Origin: Desulfobulbaceae bacterium UBA2276
GTDB taxonomy: Bacteria; Desulfobacterota; Desulfobulbia; Desulfobulbales; Desulfocapsaceae
Assembly: GCA_002347085.1 (NCBI GenBank)
Contig: DDWW01000046.1
Coordinates: 13,923 to 22,634, forward strand
Length of the DNA stretch: 8,712 bases
Direction of reading: 5' to 3'
Both the position numbers and the translations under genes were made by a program. The notes beneath the pieces were generated by a model. The model worked only from the letters and a program-made list of their open reading frames with translations. It made no database searches and was not told where the DNA came from. How positions within the stretch are numbered: position 1 is the first letter of the stretch; every line of letters begins with the position of its first letter. Shown here piece after piece: positions 1-6,681 of this stretch.

Positions 1-2
1 AG

Positions 3-299
3 CGGTACAGTCTGCAATGGGCCTCTGCGGCCGAAGCGCCGCGCTTTGTCCAGTTGATCACCAAGTTTACGGCCCAGATCAAGGAGCTTGGCCCCATCGG
101 CCAGGCCGAGGGTCTGTCCAAGGAAGAGCTGAAGGCCCGGATCGACAAGGCCTTGGCCGCCGTCTCCGATCAAAAGGTCAGGATTGCCTTCGGCAACGCC
201 ACCAAGGCGGTGCGTAAGGATGGTATCTGGACGAATGATCATATCAGCGGGATCGTCAACGAGAAGATGGAGAAGTCTCTGACCACTGCCCTTGGCTGA
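3..299 (+). CDS. C-terminal part of an unidentified protein (5' end outside window)
   Basis: The frame is open from the first complete codon and ends with TGA after the residues TTALG, so this is the last 98 or so residues of a gene that begins upstream of the window. No start is needed; the TTG at 54 is simply an internal leucine codon. Third codon positions are strongly G/C, which supports this frame over the overlapping one that begins at 17. The residues are hydrophilic and probably helical, rich in Lys, Ala and Glu, with no membrane segment, cysteine motif or catalytic signature that I recognise. It converges on the metallophosphoesterase gene and shares a terminator with it. I do not recognise the family and assign no function. 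Confidence 0.6.
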   Translation, partial: RYSLQWASAAEAPRFVQLITKFTAQIKELGPIGQAEGLSKEELKARIDKALAAVSDQKVRIAFGNATKAVRKDGIWTNDHISGIVNEKMEKSLTTALG

Positions 300-320
300 T
301 ACGTTCCGGGAAATTTTTAA

Positions 321-365
321 AAAAGAAAGGCTCTGCTTCTTCAATGAAGCAGGGCCTTTCTTTTT
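321..365. terminator. Bidirectional rho-independent terminator
   Basis: A 15-bp stem (325-339 paired with 346-360, one G-U pair on the plus strand) closes a 6-nt loop. It is preceded by an A-run and followed by TTTTT, so it has a U-tract in both directions. It lies between two convergent genes that stop at 299 and 393 and would serve both. Confidence 0.9.
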
Positions 366-392
366 GATTGGGTTATGACTTGAGAAATGGAA

Positions 393-1034
393 TTACAGGA
401 GCTTACCCGTATCGTAGTCAAGCAGGAGTGCGGATCGTAATTCACCGTTTTCTCCTTGGACGTTGCAATTGATAAACATTGTGGGGCCATATTTAATCAT
501 TCCGTGATTGCTGTGGATATGGCCGAAAATATGATACTTGGGTTTGAGTCTGGCCACAGCGGCAGTGAGGTCCGAACAGCCATGGGCGACTGGGCCGTCT
601 TGATCGAGAATGCCGGCAGGAGGAGCGTGAGTTACTAAAATATCGACATCAGGCGGGATCATATCCCATTTTTCTTTGAGGGCTTTTCCTCGCGGTAAGG
701 CAAAGGCATCACAGGCCCGGTCGTTAAATAACGGCTGCCAGGGGGCTCCGTAGATTTTTATCCCGGAAATAACCACAAATTCATCCACAAGATAGACCGC
801 TTCCGAGAGTTGCAGTCTGGCTTTTACCGGATCATGCGCCAGCCTGTGATCGTGGTTGCCGCCAACCACGATTTTATGCTGATGAGGCAGAGAACCGAGA
901 AAACTATTAAAGTCCGAAACATCGCTTGCGGTTCTGCAATGGGTCATGTCACCGGCAAAAATTAAAATATCTGCGTCAGGAATGTTGATTTTCCCATGTA
1001 ACGCATGGGTATCGCTGAATAATGCTATTTTCAT
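393..1034 (-). CDS. Metallophosphoesterase, MPPED/239FB-like
   Basis: This is a predicted cytosolic metal-dependent phosphoesterase of 213 residues. Seen in the sequence, numbered from the chosen Met: D8-T-H10, G28-D29, G59-N60-H61-D62, T135-H136-A-P-P and F170-G171-H172-I-H174. Together these form the complete dinuclear-metal site of calcineurin-like phosphoesterases. The stretch YGAPWQP (95-101) followed by THAPP and GHIH is typical of the MPPED1/2-like subgroup, some of which hydrolyse cyclic nucleotides; the substrate here is unknown. A start 7 codons upstream (1055) is possible, but the protein beginning MKIALFSDTH fits the family better. Neither start has a strong Shine-Dalgarno. The gene lies about 40 nt downstream of rlmN on the same strand, so co-transcription is likely, and it ends at the bidirectional terminator. 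Confidence 0.88.
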   Translation of the reverse strand: MKIALFSDTHALHGKINIPDADILIFAGDMTHCRTASDVSDFNSFLGSLPHQHKIVVGGNHDHRLAHDPVKARLQLSEAVYLVDEFVVISGIKIYGAPWQPLFNDRACDAFALPRGKALKEKWDMIPPDVDILVTHAPPAGILDQDGPVAHGCSDLTAAVARLKPKYHIFGHIHSNHGMIKYGPTMFINCNVQGENGELRSALLLDYDTGKLL

Positions 1035-1076
1035 TGTCTTGTAATCCGACCCCATGCCCTTGCACTGGAGAGCTCT

Positions 1077-2111
1077 TTAATTTTTAGAATTGAGTTGTCC
1101 ACATGCTGCCAATACATCATCGCCTTTGGCACCTCTGATTAACGTCGGAATTTTAAAGGTATCTAAAACTTCCTTAAACTTCTCAACTTTATCCAGGTTC
1201 GGACGCTTATAATGTGATCCAGGGAATGCGTTAAAAGGAATCAGGTTGATATAAGCGCTTTTGCCAGCCAGTATCGTTCCCAATTCTTTCGCATCATCTG
1301 GAGAATCATTAAAATCTTTGATCAGAAGATATTCATAGGTAATAAATTGTTTTTTATGTAAAGGGATCTGGTCAATCTGGGTCAGCACTTCATCGAGTGG
1401 ATATCTCATGTTAATGGGCATGAGTTCATTCCTCTTTTCTGCAAAGGGTGAATGAAGAGATAACGCCAGGTTCACTCCGGGAGTTTCCCGGCTCCATCTT
1501 TTAAGTCCGGGAATATAACCAGCCGTTGAGACAGTAATTTTTTGCACACCAATGGAAGTTCCGTGTTGTGATAAAAATATCTCGCACGCTTTTTTGACGG
1601 CATCAAAATTATGTAATGGTTCGCCTTGGCCCATAAAAACAATATTTAAAATTCTCTCTTCTCCCGGCCTGTTTTTCGCAAGCCATCGCCAGGCCTGGAG
1701 AAACTGGCCCACAATCTCACTGGTAGCCAGATTTCTTGTCAGTCCTTGGGTTCCTGTGGAACAAAAAGAACAATTCATCGCACAGCCGACCTGAGATGAC
1801 AGGCAAATGGTATATTTATTATGAAACGGAAGAAGGACGGTTTCAATTGTGTGATTGTCTTTCAGCTTAAAAAGGAATTTTACGGTTCGATCTTCAGACT
1901 CATGAACCGTATCGATTTCGGGGAGGGAAAAGTCGAAATTATTCTGAAAAAAGGCCAATGAACCTTTGGCAATTTTCTCATGGCATTGGGCCTTTTCTTT
2001 TTTTTTGTAATGCCAATTAAAAAGAATCGCCGCTGCTGAGTGGTTTAAATCATTCTGATTGAGAACCAGTTCTAAATCAGAATGAGTGAGATCATAGAAG
2101 GATTGTTTCAA
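1077..2111 (-). CDS. rlmN: RlmN: 23S rRNA (A2503-C2)/tRNA (A37-C2) radical-SAM methyltransferase
   Basis: RlmN installs 2-methyladenosine at A2503 of 23S rRNA, near the peptidyl-transferase centre, and at A37 of some tRNAs. Counted from the longest possible start at 2162, the radical-SAM cysteines are C127, C131 and C134 (CAMNCSFC). The two mechanistic cysteines of the family are C120 (in ICLSSQVGC) and C354 (in AACGQL). GQGEP and the HSP...MPIN motifs are also present. I chose the TTG at 2111, giving 344 residues. The protein then begins MKQSFYDLTHSDLE, which aligns with the usual RlmN N-terminus, and AAAGAGA sits 6 nt upstream. The frame remains open to another TTG at 2162, but those 17 codons are REP and flanking DNA. 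Cfr is related, but the ACGQLN C-terminus and the intact RlmN pattern favour RlmN. The likely operon partner is the phosphoesterase. Confidence 0.92.
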   Translation of the reverse strand: MKQSFYDLTHSDLELVLNQNDLNHSAAAILFNWHYKKKEKAQCHEKIAKGSLAFFQNNFDFSLPEIDTVHESEDRTVKFLFKLKDNHTIETVLLPFHNKYTICLSSQVGCAMNCSFCSTGTQGLTRNLATSEIVGQFLQAWRWLAKNRPGEERILNIVFMGQGEPLHNFDAVKKACEIFLSQHGTSIGVQKITVSTAGYIPGLKRWSRETPGVNLALSLHSPFAEKRNELMPINMRYPLDEVLTQIDQIPLHKKQFITYEYLLIKDFNDSPDDAKELGTILAGKSAYINLIPFNAFPGSHYKRPNLDKVEKFKEVLDTFKIPTLIRGAKGDDVLAACGQLNSKN

Positions 2112-2117
2112 GAAATG

Positions 2118-2124
2118 TCTCTTT
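2118..2124 (-). promoter_or_regulatory. Ribosome binding site deciding the rlmN start
   Basis: AAAGAGA on the minus strand lies 6 nt before the TTG at 2111. The alternative TTG at 2162, inside the REP, has no comparable purine-rich site at proper distance. Confidence 0.5.
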
Positions 2125-2145
2125 GGAATGAGATTTGTTATGAAT

Positions 2146-2164
2146 GGGGTCAGGTCTTGCAATC
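2146..2164 (+). repeat. REP-type repeat, copy 1 (upstream of rlmN)
   Basis: GGGGTCAGGTCTTGCAATC, identical to the copy at 3815 and to the inverted copy at 4710. Its edge lies 34 nt upstream of the rlmN start. Identity with the intact element continues beyond the 19-mer into the transposase 3' end. Confidence 0.9.
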
Positions 2165-2179
2165 AAGCATCGACATCTT

Positions 2180-2338
2180 TTACTTTTGTCTTACAGCCCG
2201 GCTTACAGTTGCATAATGAACGCTGAAACAGATCGCGATTTCCTGCATGGTATACTTGTGACCGGTTAGCATGTCCAGACCCCAACTGGCTTGGATTGTA
2301 ATTTTGTATCGTGTCGGGGAGGAAACTGAAAGTGAACT
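2180..2338 (-). pseudogene. 3' remnant of a REP-associated tyrosine transposase (RAYT)
   Basis: The block 2146-2254 matches 3815-3923 with only a few mismatches. On the minus strand it encodes the C-terminal helix-turn-helix of the RAYT: YTMQEIAICFSVHYATVS followed by RAVRQK and a stop at 2180. The frame stays open for about 52 codons up to a stop at 2339-2341, but nucleotide similarity to the intact copy ends near 2254. The HUH motif and catalytic tyrosine region are absent, so it cannot be active. It may come from a slightly different RAYT, or its upstream part may have been replaced. It fills the gap between dbpA and rlmN. Confidence 0.75.
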
Positions 2339-2352
2339 CTATGATACCTGGC

Positions 2353-3786
2353 TTAATATTGCTTTCTGGGGGCCTTGACCTTTTTTTTCTTATCGCCCTC
2401 GCCTGAATTTTTTTCAGAAAAGAGCCAGACTGGAAATGTGCGTCCTTTAATCTTGCCGTTCTTCAGATAAGAATACGCTTTTTTAACCATACTGCGCTCA
2501 ATTGCAACATAGCTTTGCCGATCATAGATATCTATTTTACCAATATATTTACCTTCAATACCTGCTTCACCAGTGAGTGCTCCAAGAATATCGCCAGGCC
2601 GCATTTTGTCCTTTTTCCCGCCCTCTAAAACAATGGTGACATTTGGTGGGGTCAGTGTGACATCTTCAATCTTATTCAGCTTGTTAATATCATCAAATCT
2701 GCGCGTTGTATTGCGATAGTTTCCCATTGCAAATGCTTGATGGTCGGTAAAGAGGGTGACTGCCAAGCCCTCTTTACCCGCACGTCCCGTTCTGCCAATA
2801 CGGTGGGTATACGTTTCTTCATCTTGGGGTATGTCGTAATTAACCACCATTTCAAGCTCTTTAATATCAAGCCCTCTGGCCGCCACATCTGTTGCCACCA
2901 GTACGGAACAACTTTTGTTAGCAAAGCGGACAAGAACATCGGTTCGTTGATACTGTTCCAGGTCGCCGTGAATTGCCAAGGCATCAATCCCGGCAGCAGA
3001 TAAAGCATCAGCAACATCTTGTGTCTCTACTTTTGTATTGCAAAAAACCAGGATATTTTGGGGCTTGTGATGGGCAATAGCCTTAATAAGCATTGAAGTC
3101 TTCTTGTCGTGGGCCACTTCGTAGAAGTATTCCGTAATCTTATTCGCTTGTTCCCCGGAAATGGTTTGAATGTTAAGAGCGTTTTTTTGAATGGCAGAAC
3201 TTAATTTAATGATCTTCTCAGGATAGGTGGCTGAAAAGAGCAAGGTCTGACGATTTTCAGGCGCATGGGCAATAACTCTATTAATGTCGTCAATAAATCC
3301 CATATCGAGCATACGATCAGCTTCGTCAAGGACCAGTGTCTCCAGATCTTTTAAAGAAAGATGTTCTTTATCCAAATGCTGTAACACCCGTCCGGGAGTT
3401 CCCACAATGATATGAGCCCCATGCAGTATCGATTCATATTGAGGGGCAAAGGCAGCCCCACCGCAAAGAGTCAGTATCTTAATATTATGGGTAGCTTGTG
3501 CTAAACGACGTAATTCTTTGGCTACTTGATCCGCCAGTTCTCGGGTTGGGCAGAGAATAAGAGATTGAACTCTAAATTTTTTAACATGAAGTTTGTGGAG
3601 TACCCCGAGTCCAAATGCGGCTGTTTTCCCGCTACCTGTCTTGGCCTGGACAATAACATCACAATTTTTTAAAATATGGGGAAGACTTTCGGCCTGAACA
3701 GGGGTCATTGCTTTAAACCCAATTTCATCGAGGTTATGGAGCATCGCCTTGGAAAGAGGAAGGCTTGAGAAGTTAGAATCAGTCAT
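2353..3786 (-). CDS. dbpA: DbpA: DEAD-box ATP-dependent RNA helicase
   Basis: DbpA is an ATP-dependent RNA helicase that recognises hairpin 92 of 23S rRNA and acts in 50S subunit assembly. The 477-residue product has every family motif: Q motif (F24, Q31), AKTGSGKT (48-55), PTREL (80-84), GG (109-110), TPGR (130-133), DEAD (154-157), SAT (185-187), ARGLD (303-307) and HRIGRTGR (328-335). The C-terminal RNA-binding domain includes KMRPGDILGALTGE (394-407) and GKIKGRTFPVWL (444-455), which identifies DbpA rather than a generic DEAD-box protein. A short Lys-rich tail (about 457-477) goes beyond the E. coli form. The start is ATG 3786 (MTDSNF), because the truncated second copy begins at the same ATG. 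The longer frame to 3831 only reads the REP. The gene stands between a RAYT remnant and an intact RAYT. Confidence 0.96.
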   Translation of the reverse strand: MTDSNFSSLPLSKAMLHNLDEIGFKAMTPVQAESLPHILKNCDVIVQAKTGSGKTAAFGLGVLHKLHVKKFRVQSLILCPTRELADQVAKELRRLAQATHNIKILTLCGGAAFAPQYESILHGAHIIVGTPGRVLQHLDKEHLSLKDLETLVLDEADRMLDMGFIDDINRVIAHAPENRQTLLFSATYPEKIIKLSSAIQKNALNIQTISGEQANKITEYFYEVAHDKKTSMLIKAIAHHKPQNILVFCNTKVETQDVADALSAAGIDALAIHGDLEQYQRTDVLVRFANKSCSVLVATDVAARGLDIKELEMVVNYDIPQDEETYTHRIGRTGRAGKEGLAVTLFTDHQAFAMGNYRNTTRRFDDINKLNKIEDVTLTPPNVTIVLEGGKKDKMRPGDILGALTGEAGIEGKYIGKIDIYDRQSYVAIERSMVKKAYSYLKNGKIKGRTFPVWLFSEKNSGEGDKKKKVKAPRKQY

Positions 3787-3797
3787 AGTTTGTCTTT
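3428..3797. repeat. Direct repeat A: 5' part of dbpA (partner at 6937-7306)
   Basis: Positions 3428-3786 align without gaps to 6937-7295 at an offset of 3509 bp. I count 15 mismatches in 359 bases, about 96% identity. Similarity runs about 10-15 bases beyond the ATG into a T-run and then ends. Both copies have the same orientation. Confidence 0.92.
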
Positions 3798-3814
3798 TTT
3801 TTAAGGAAATGAAG

Positions 3815-3833
3815 GGGGTCAGGTCTTGCAATC
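3815..3833 (+). repeat. REP-type repeat, left end of RAYT element
   Basis: GGGGTCAGGTCTTGCAATC, the exact reverse complement of 4710-4728. It lies 28 nt upstream of the dbpA ATG. Read on the minus strand as TTGCAAGACCTGACCCC, it supplies a spurious TTG start (MQDLTP) to any frame running into it. Confidence 0.92.
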
Positions 3834-3848
3834 AAGCATCGACATCTT

Positions 3849-4682
3849 TTACTGTTGTCTTACAGCCCGGCTTACAGTTGCATAATGAACGCTGAAACAC
3901 GTCGCGATTTCCTGCATGGTATAATCGCCGGTGGCATACGCAGCGGCCATGGCAGATTTTTTATCTGCTATGGTATCGCGGTAGTGTTCGATTGGCTTGG
4001 CTTGCGGTTGACGTTGGGTGCGAGGAACTTCGGTCATTGCAGATCGGTCTGCGACTAATGCTTGCATTCGCTCCACGAACTCCTCCGAGCCGAGATAAAT
4101 CTGGCCACGCAAGGATTCCCACACACTAGGCTGGCCCTCCCCAGCCCGAACAAAGTCCATATAGCCCGTCACCGCCTGACCGTGAGTACTCCCAAACTGT
4201 CCCAACACCCAGTTAGGCTGTAGCCAGTCAGGCCGACCGGCCATACCAACCATGGCGCCATAGGAACTCCACGGCCAATCCCCAGCAGCACTGACCATTC
4301 CAGCCCGTACGGGATTAAGCACCACATACCGCATCAATTCCAGGAGGTGCGAATCCTTTTCCACCATGATTGCCCGGTAGCGTCCCTGAAAAACATGACC
4401 AACGCGATGATGAGTACGGTTGAGTTTCTGGGTGTACACCCCATTGAGATGTCGCATGCCTTGAGAAAGATTGCCTTCAACCGTCTCCACCACAAGATGA
4501 TAGTGATTGGTCATCTGGCACCAGGCATGACAGGTCCAATTAAACCTTTTACACACCTCACCCAAGACTTCCAGCCAAACATACCGGTCCGCCTCGCAGA
4601 GAAAAATATCCTCGCACCGATCACCGCGAGAGGTCACATGGTAGAGGCCACCCGCCAGCTCTATTCTCAAAGGTCTTGCCAT
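3849..4682 (-). CDS. REP-associated tyrosine transposase (RAYT, IS200-like Y1 HUH family)
   Basis: This is a single-strand HUH endonuclease that nicks and joins REP DNA. Seen in the 277-residue product: MARPLRIELAGGLYHVTSRG at the N-terminus, as in other RAYTs; the HUH-type metal motif N59-H60-Y61-H62; and the catalytic tyrosine region R118-Y119-V-V-L-N-P-V-R. The C-terminal extension ends in a helix-turn-helix (YTMQEIATCFSVHYATVS). The reading frame is intact, so the protein may be active. I chose the ATG at 4682 because the usual RAYT sequence starts there. The 22 codons upstream of it read through the inverted REP (4710-4728) and are unlikely to be translated. No clear Shine-Dalgarno is visible. 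The gene is oriented toward dbpA, with its stop 62 nt upstream of the dbpA ATG, so read-through into dbpA is possible. Confidence 0.93.
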   Translation of the reverse strand: MARPLRIELAGGLYHVTSRGDRCEDIFLCEADRYVWLEVLGEVCKRFNWTCHAWCQMTNHYHLVVETVEGNLSQGMRHLNGVYTQKLNRTHHRVGHVFQGRYRAIMVEKDSHLLELMRYVVLNPVRAGMVSAAGDWPWSSYGAMVGMAGRPDWLQPNWVLGQFGSTHGQAVTGYMDFVRAGEGQPSVWESLRGQIYLGSEEFVERMQALVADRSAMTEVPRTQRQPQAKPIEHYRDTIADKKSAMAAAYATGDYTMQEIATCFSVHYATVSRAVRQQ

Positions 4683-4709
4683 GCATTTATCATAAAGGGT
4701 TAATTGTTG

Positions 4710-4728
4710 GATTGCAAGACCTGACCCC
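4710..4728 (-). repeat. REP-type repeat, right end of RAYT element (inverted)
   Basis: GATTGCAAGACCTGACCCC, the exact inverse of the left end at 3815. It lies 27 nt upstream of the RAYT ATG. Confidence 0.9.
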
Positions 4729-4799
4729 AACTTTCGCAGAACTTCCAAGGAGAGTGAAACAAACTAATGAGGTCCAGGCGGTTGTCGCGAGCCAAACCC

Positions 4800-5189
4800 T
4801 TATCCGCACATGATCTTCCATAAATGAAATAACTCTACACACATAATTACTGCCCAGAGAAGGATGCTGATTCCGGCCGCGGCTGCGGATATATCTTTAA
4901 TAACCTTGATTTTAAAATTCTCATGGGTTTCGATAAAATCGCAAAGGGCCTCAATGGAGCTGTTGAACATTTCAGCGATGAGCACCAGAGCGGTTGCTGC
5001 CATGATCATGACGAAATCGACCCATTGCCGCAACAGAAAACAAATGATGAGAATAATGATAGACATATACAACTTGTAGGCGACACTGAAATCATAATGC
5101 ACGGCATAACGCAGCCCGGACAGGCAGACCTTGATCTTACGCAATGGATGATAGCCTTTTTCACCGGTACCAAGAAATTTGTTATACAT
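4800..5189 (-). CDS. dgkA: DgkA-type lipid kinase (diacylglycerol/undecaprenol kinase)
   Basis: This small inner-membrane kinase phosphorylates diacylglycerol (Gram-negative DgkA) or undecaprenol (Gram-positive homologues). The 129 residues fit the family length. Seen: the catalytic signature E73-x2-N76-x3-E80 (AEMFNSSIEAL), K98-D99 followed by an alanine-rich start of helix 3 (ISAAAAGI), and three hydrophobic segments at roughly 41-54, 57-72 and 101-120. The start at 5189 has CAGGAA 7 nt upstream, which is convincing. It lies about 50 nt downstream of a PAP2 phosphatase, so the two may be co-transcribed and act in opposite directions on the same lipid pool. The sequence alone cannot separate the diacylglycerol from the undecaprenol substrate. 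Confidence 0.9.
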   Translation of the reverse strand: MYNKFLGTGEKGYHPLRKIKVCLSGLRYAVHYDFSVAYKLYMSIIILIICFLLRQWVDFVMIMAATALVLIAEMFNSSIEALCDFIETHENFKIKVIKDISAAAAGISILLWAVIMCVELFHLWKIMCG

Positions 5190-5196
5190 TGTAATG

Positions 5197-5202
5197 TTCC
5201 TG
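5197..5202 (-). promoter_or_regulatory. Ribosome binding site of dgkA
   Basis: CAGGAA on the minus strand, 7 nt before the ATG at 5189. It fixes the start of the 129-residue frame. Confidence 0.6.
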
Positions 5203-5238
5203 TTAGAGTAAATCGAAATTTTGAATAAATTTCACATC

Positions 5239-5733
5239 TCAATCTCTGCCCAGGGCTTGGCGATATGGTAGGAGCAGATGTACTGCGGTAACGATAATGA
5301 CAGCCAGGCCGCACCCTGCGACGACATCAGAAAGATAATGGACGTGCAGATAGAGCCTTGACCAACCGACACCGATAATGATCAGAGCGCTTGCAATTGC
5401 GACGATCCCGCCCCATACCGGTGGTAGCGAGCGGATGGCGATAATGGCGACAGACAGGAAGACGGCCGTCGCCTGGGCAGTGTGGGCGCTTGGGAAAGAC
5501 CAATCTGTTGGCATCGGGACCAGGAGTTCAAGTGAATCCGGACGTGGCCTTTGGAAGATCAATTTGGTCACATGGACTAAAACCACTGTGACCAAAAGAC
5601 TCAGGCCCAGCATCAGGGCTTCACGTGGTCGTCCTGCCCAAAGTAGAAAAAGAGCAAAGATGGCTGAGAAGGGCAGGAGGAGGTACAGTGAACCAAGCCA
5701 GGTAATGGTAGTAAAGATAGGATCACAAGACAT
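5239..5733 (-). CDS. PAP2-family membrane lipid phosphatase
   Basis: A 164-residue integral membrane phosphatase of the PAP2/PgpB type, likely acting on undecaprenyl diphosphate, phosphatidic acid or phosphatidylglycerophosphate. All three signature motifs are visible: K57-L-I-F-Q-R-P-R-P (C1), P81-S-A-H84 (C2) and S125-R126 with H132 and D136 in SRLYLHVHYLSDVVAG (C3). The hydrophobic segments fit about five membrane spans. The active site would face the periplasm, as in PgpB. The start ATG 5733 is the first in frame, and its Shine-Dalgarno is weak. It sits between a GGDEF gene (75 nt upstream) and dgkA (about 50 nt downstream). Pairing with a lipid kinase suggests carrier-lipid or phospholipid recycling, which is inference. 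Confidence 0.9.
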   Translation of the reverse strand: MSCDPIFTTITWLGSLYLLLPFSAIFALFLLWAGRPREALMLGLSLLVTVVLVHVTKLIFQRPRPDSLELLVPMPTDWSFPSAHTAQATAVFLSVAIIAIRSLPPVWGGIVAIASALIIIGVGWSRLYLHVHYLSDVVAGCGLAVIIVTAVHLLLPYRQALGRD

Positions 5734-5808
5734 TTGCTCGCCCAGGGCTGAAGTGAGTGGATAGATGATGCCTTAACGGTGGGGTGAGGGATGCCAGGAA
5801 GATCGGCG

Positions 5809-6651
5809 TCATTCTCCTACCACCTCCCAACGCAAAGCATCCTTACCCTTTTCTTTTACCTCGTACATGAGGCCATCGGCACGGCCAACCACCTCGTCGA
5901 TGGTGGAAGGAGATTTCAGGTAGGTTACCAGTCCCATGCTGAAGCTTACTGGCCACCGGCCCTCCACGCCCTTTTTCAACTGCTGCCGAACCTTTGCAGC
6001 CATGGCCAGGGCGGACTCTCCGTCGGTTTCGGGAAGCAGCAGGGCGAATTCGTCTCCCCCAAGACGGGCAACCGTATCGGTTTGCCGCATAGCAGCGGCA
6101 ATGGTCGTGGACACCTGCCGAAGAAGCTGATCTCCCTCTGCATGGCCCATGGTGTCATTGACAGTCTTAAAGTTGTCGATGTCGAGGTATGCGATTGTAA
6201 ATGGTCCGCCATAGCGCTGATTGCGCTGCATTTCTCCTGTTACAAGCTCATAATAGTGCCGCCGGTTTGGTATGCCGGTCAGGTAATCGGTGCGAGCCTT
6301 CTCATTTTCCCGCTCAAGCGCCCCTTTGAGGGCCGAGACAATCAAGGCCGTCAGGAGAAAAAGCAGGAGTTCCATGAAGTCGTTCCAGTATATGGCATAG
6401 CCGAACTGGGAGTAATCCCTTCCAGCCATCTCAGCCACGAGCCACACCAGGGCGCTTGCACAGGAGAGGAGATAACCGGCTTTTCTCCCCACGAACCAAG
6501 CCGTCATGATAACCGGAACGAGATAGAAGGGTGCAAGCGAGTAGTCGGGACCGCTCAATCCGTCAACCACCCCAACAACAACGCAGAGCAAAAATGCCAG
6601 CGCCGTGACAACCGGCCGAGGCAGTCTTGCCAGGAGATTGACTAGCAGCAT
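5809..6651 (-). CDS. Membrane-anchored diguanylate cyclase (GGDEF)
   Basis: It makes cyclic di-GMP from two GTP. The 280-residue product has an N-terminal membrane sensor region with about four hydrophobic segments (roughly 13-30, 41-55, 58-76, 92-108), including SLAPFYLVPVIMTAWFVG. This is a recurrent sensor type of GGDEF proteins whose ligand I cannot name. A short linker follows, then the GGDEF domain: DYLTGIPNRR (122-131), YLDIDNFK with metal Asp157, GGDEF (198-202) and a C-terminal KEKGKD (267-271). R189-Q-T-D192, five residues before GGDEF, is an intact inhibitory I-site, so product feedback is expected. All catalytic residues are present. The start at 6651 is set by GGAGGT 6 nt upstream; the frame extends further, to 6864, but without support. 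It is first in the possible GGDEF-PAP2-dgkA operon. Confidence 0.93.
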   Translation of the reverse strand: MLLVNLLARLPRPVVTALAFLLCVVVGVVDGLSGPDYSLAPFYLVPVIMTAWFVGRKAGYLLSCASALVWLVAEMAGRDYSQFGYAIYWNDFMELLLFLLTALIVSALKGALERENEKARTDYLTGIPNRRHYYELVTGEMQRNQRYGGPFTIAYLDIDNFKTVNDTMGHAEGDQLLRQVSTTIAAAMRQTDTVARLGGDEFALLLPETDGESALAMAAKVRQQLKKGVEGRWPVSFSMGLVTYLKSPSTIDEVVGRADGLMYEVKEKGKDALRWEVVGE

Positions 6652-6657
6652 GTGCAG

Positions 6658-6663
6658 ACCTCC
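6658..6663 (-). promoter_or_regulatory. Strong ribosome binding site of the GGDEF gene
   Basis: GGAGGT on the minus strand, 6 nt before the ATG at 6651. This near-perfect Shine-Dalgarno excludes the much longer alternative frame. Confidence 0.8.
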
Positions 6664-6675
6664 ATGAAATTCATC

Positions 6676-6681
6676 ATTATA
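6676..6681 (-). promoter_or_regulatory. Candidate -10 box for the GGDEF gene
   Basis: A perfect TATAAT on the minus strand 24 nt upstream of the ATG at 6651. The -35 candidate 16-17 nt further upstream is poor, so this is tentative. The 285 bases between this gene and the dbpA fragment hold otherwise only the repeats described below. Confidence 0.3.

Larger units (their letters stand above)
3815..4728 (-). mobile_element. RAYT/REP element with 19-bp perfect inverted ends
   Basis: This 914-bp unit carries one intact RAYT gene between perfect inverted 19-bp copies of the REP sequence (3815-3833 and 4710-4728). That is the classical arrangement of a RAYT flanked by its cognate REPs. The 3' end of the same unit is repeated at 2146-2254. 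I see no obvious target-site duplication, as expected for HUH enzymes. Confidence 0.85.

Noticed and set aside
17..217. A 66-codon frame at the left edge
   Set aside because: It overlaps the partial gene in another phase. Its composition is Arg/Gly-rich, as in shadow frames, and the frame beginning at 3 has the better codon pattern.
1077..2111. Cfr-type antibiotic-resistance methyltransferase instead of RlmN
   Set aside because: Some segments resemble Cfr, as expected for homologues, but the cysteine spacing, the N-terminal KxxxxDL start and the ACGQLN C-terminus fit a housekeeping RlmN. Nothing points specifically to Cfr.
2109..2162. Loss of the native rlmN start by REP insertion
   Set aside because: No ATG occurs early in the frame, which first suggested this. 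However, TTG 2111 has a fitting ribosome site and gives the typical RlmN N-terminus, so the gene looks intact.
2146..4728. CRISPR array formed by the GGGGTCAGGTC repeats
   Set aside because: Only three copies, far apart and partly inverted, and tied to transposase ends. There is no regular spacing and there are no cas genes.
5791..6645. A 284-codon plus-strand open frame
   Set aside because: It lies entirely antisense to the GGDEF gene, has no recognisable domain, and results from the GC-rich codon pattern of the real gene on the other strand.
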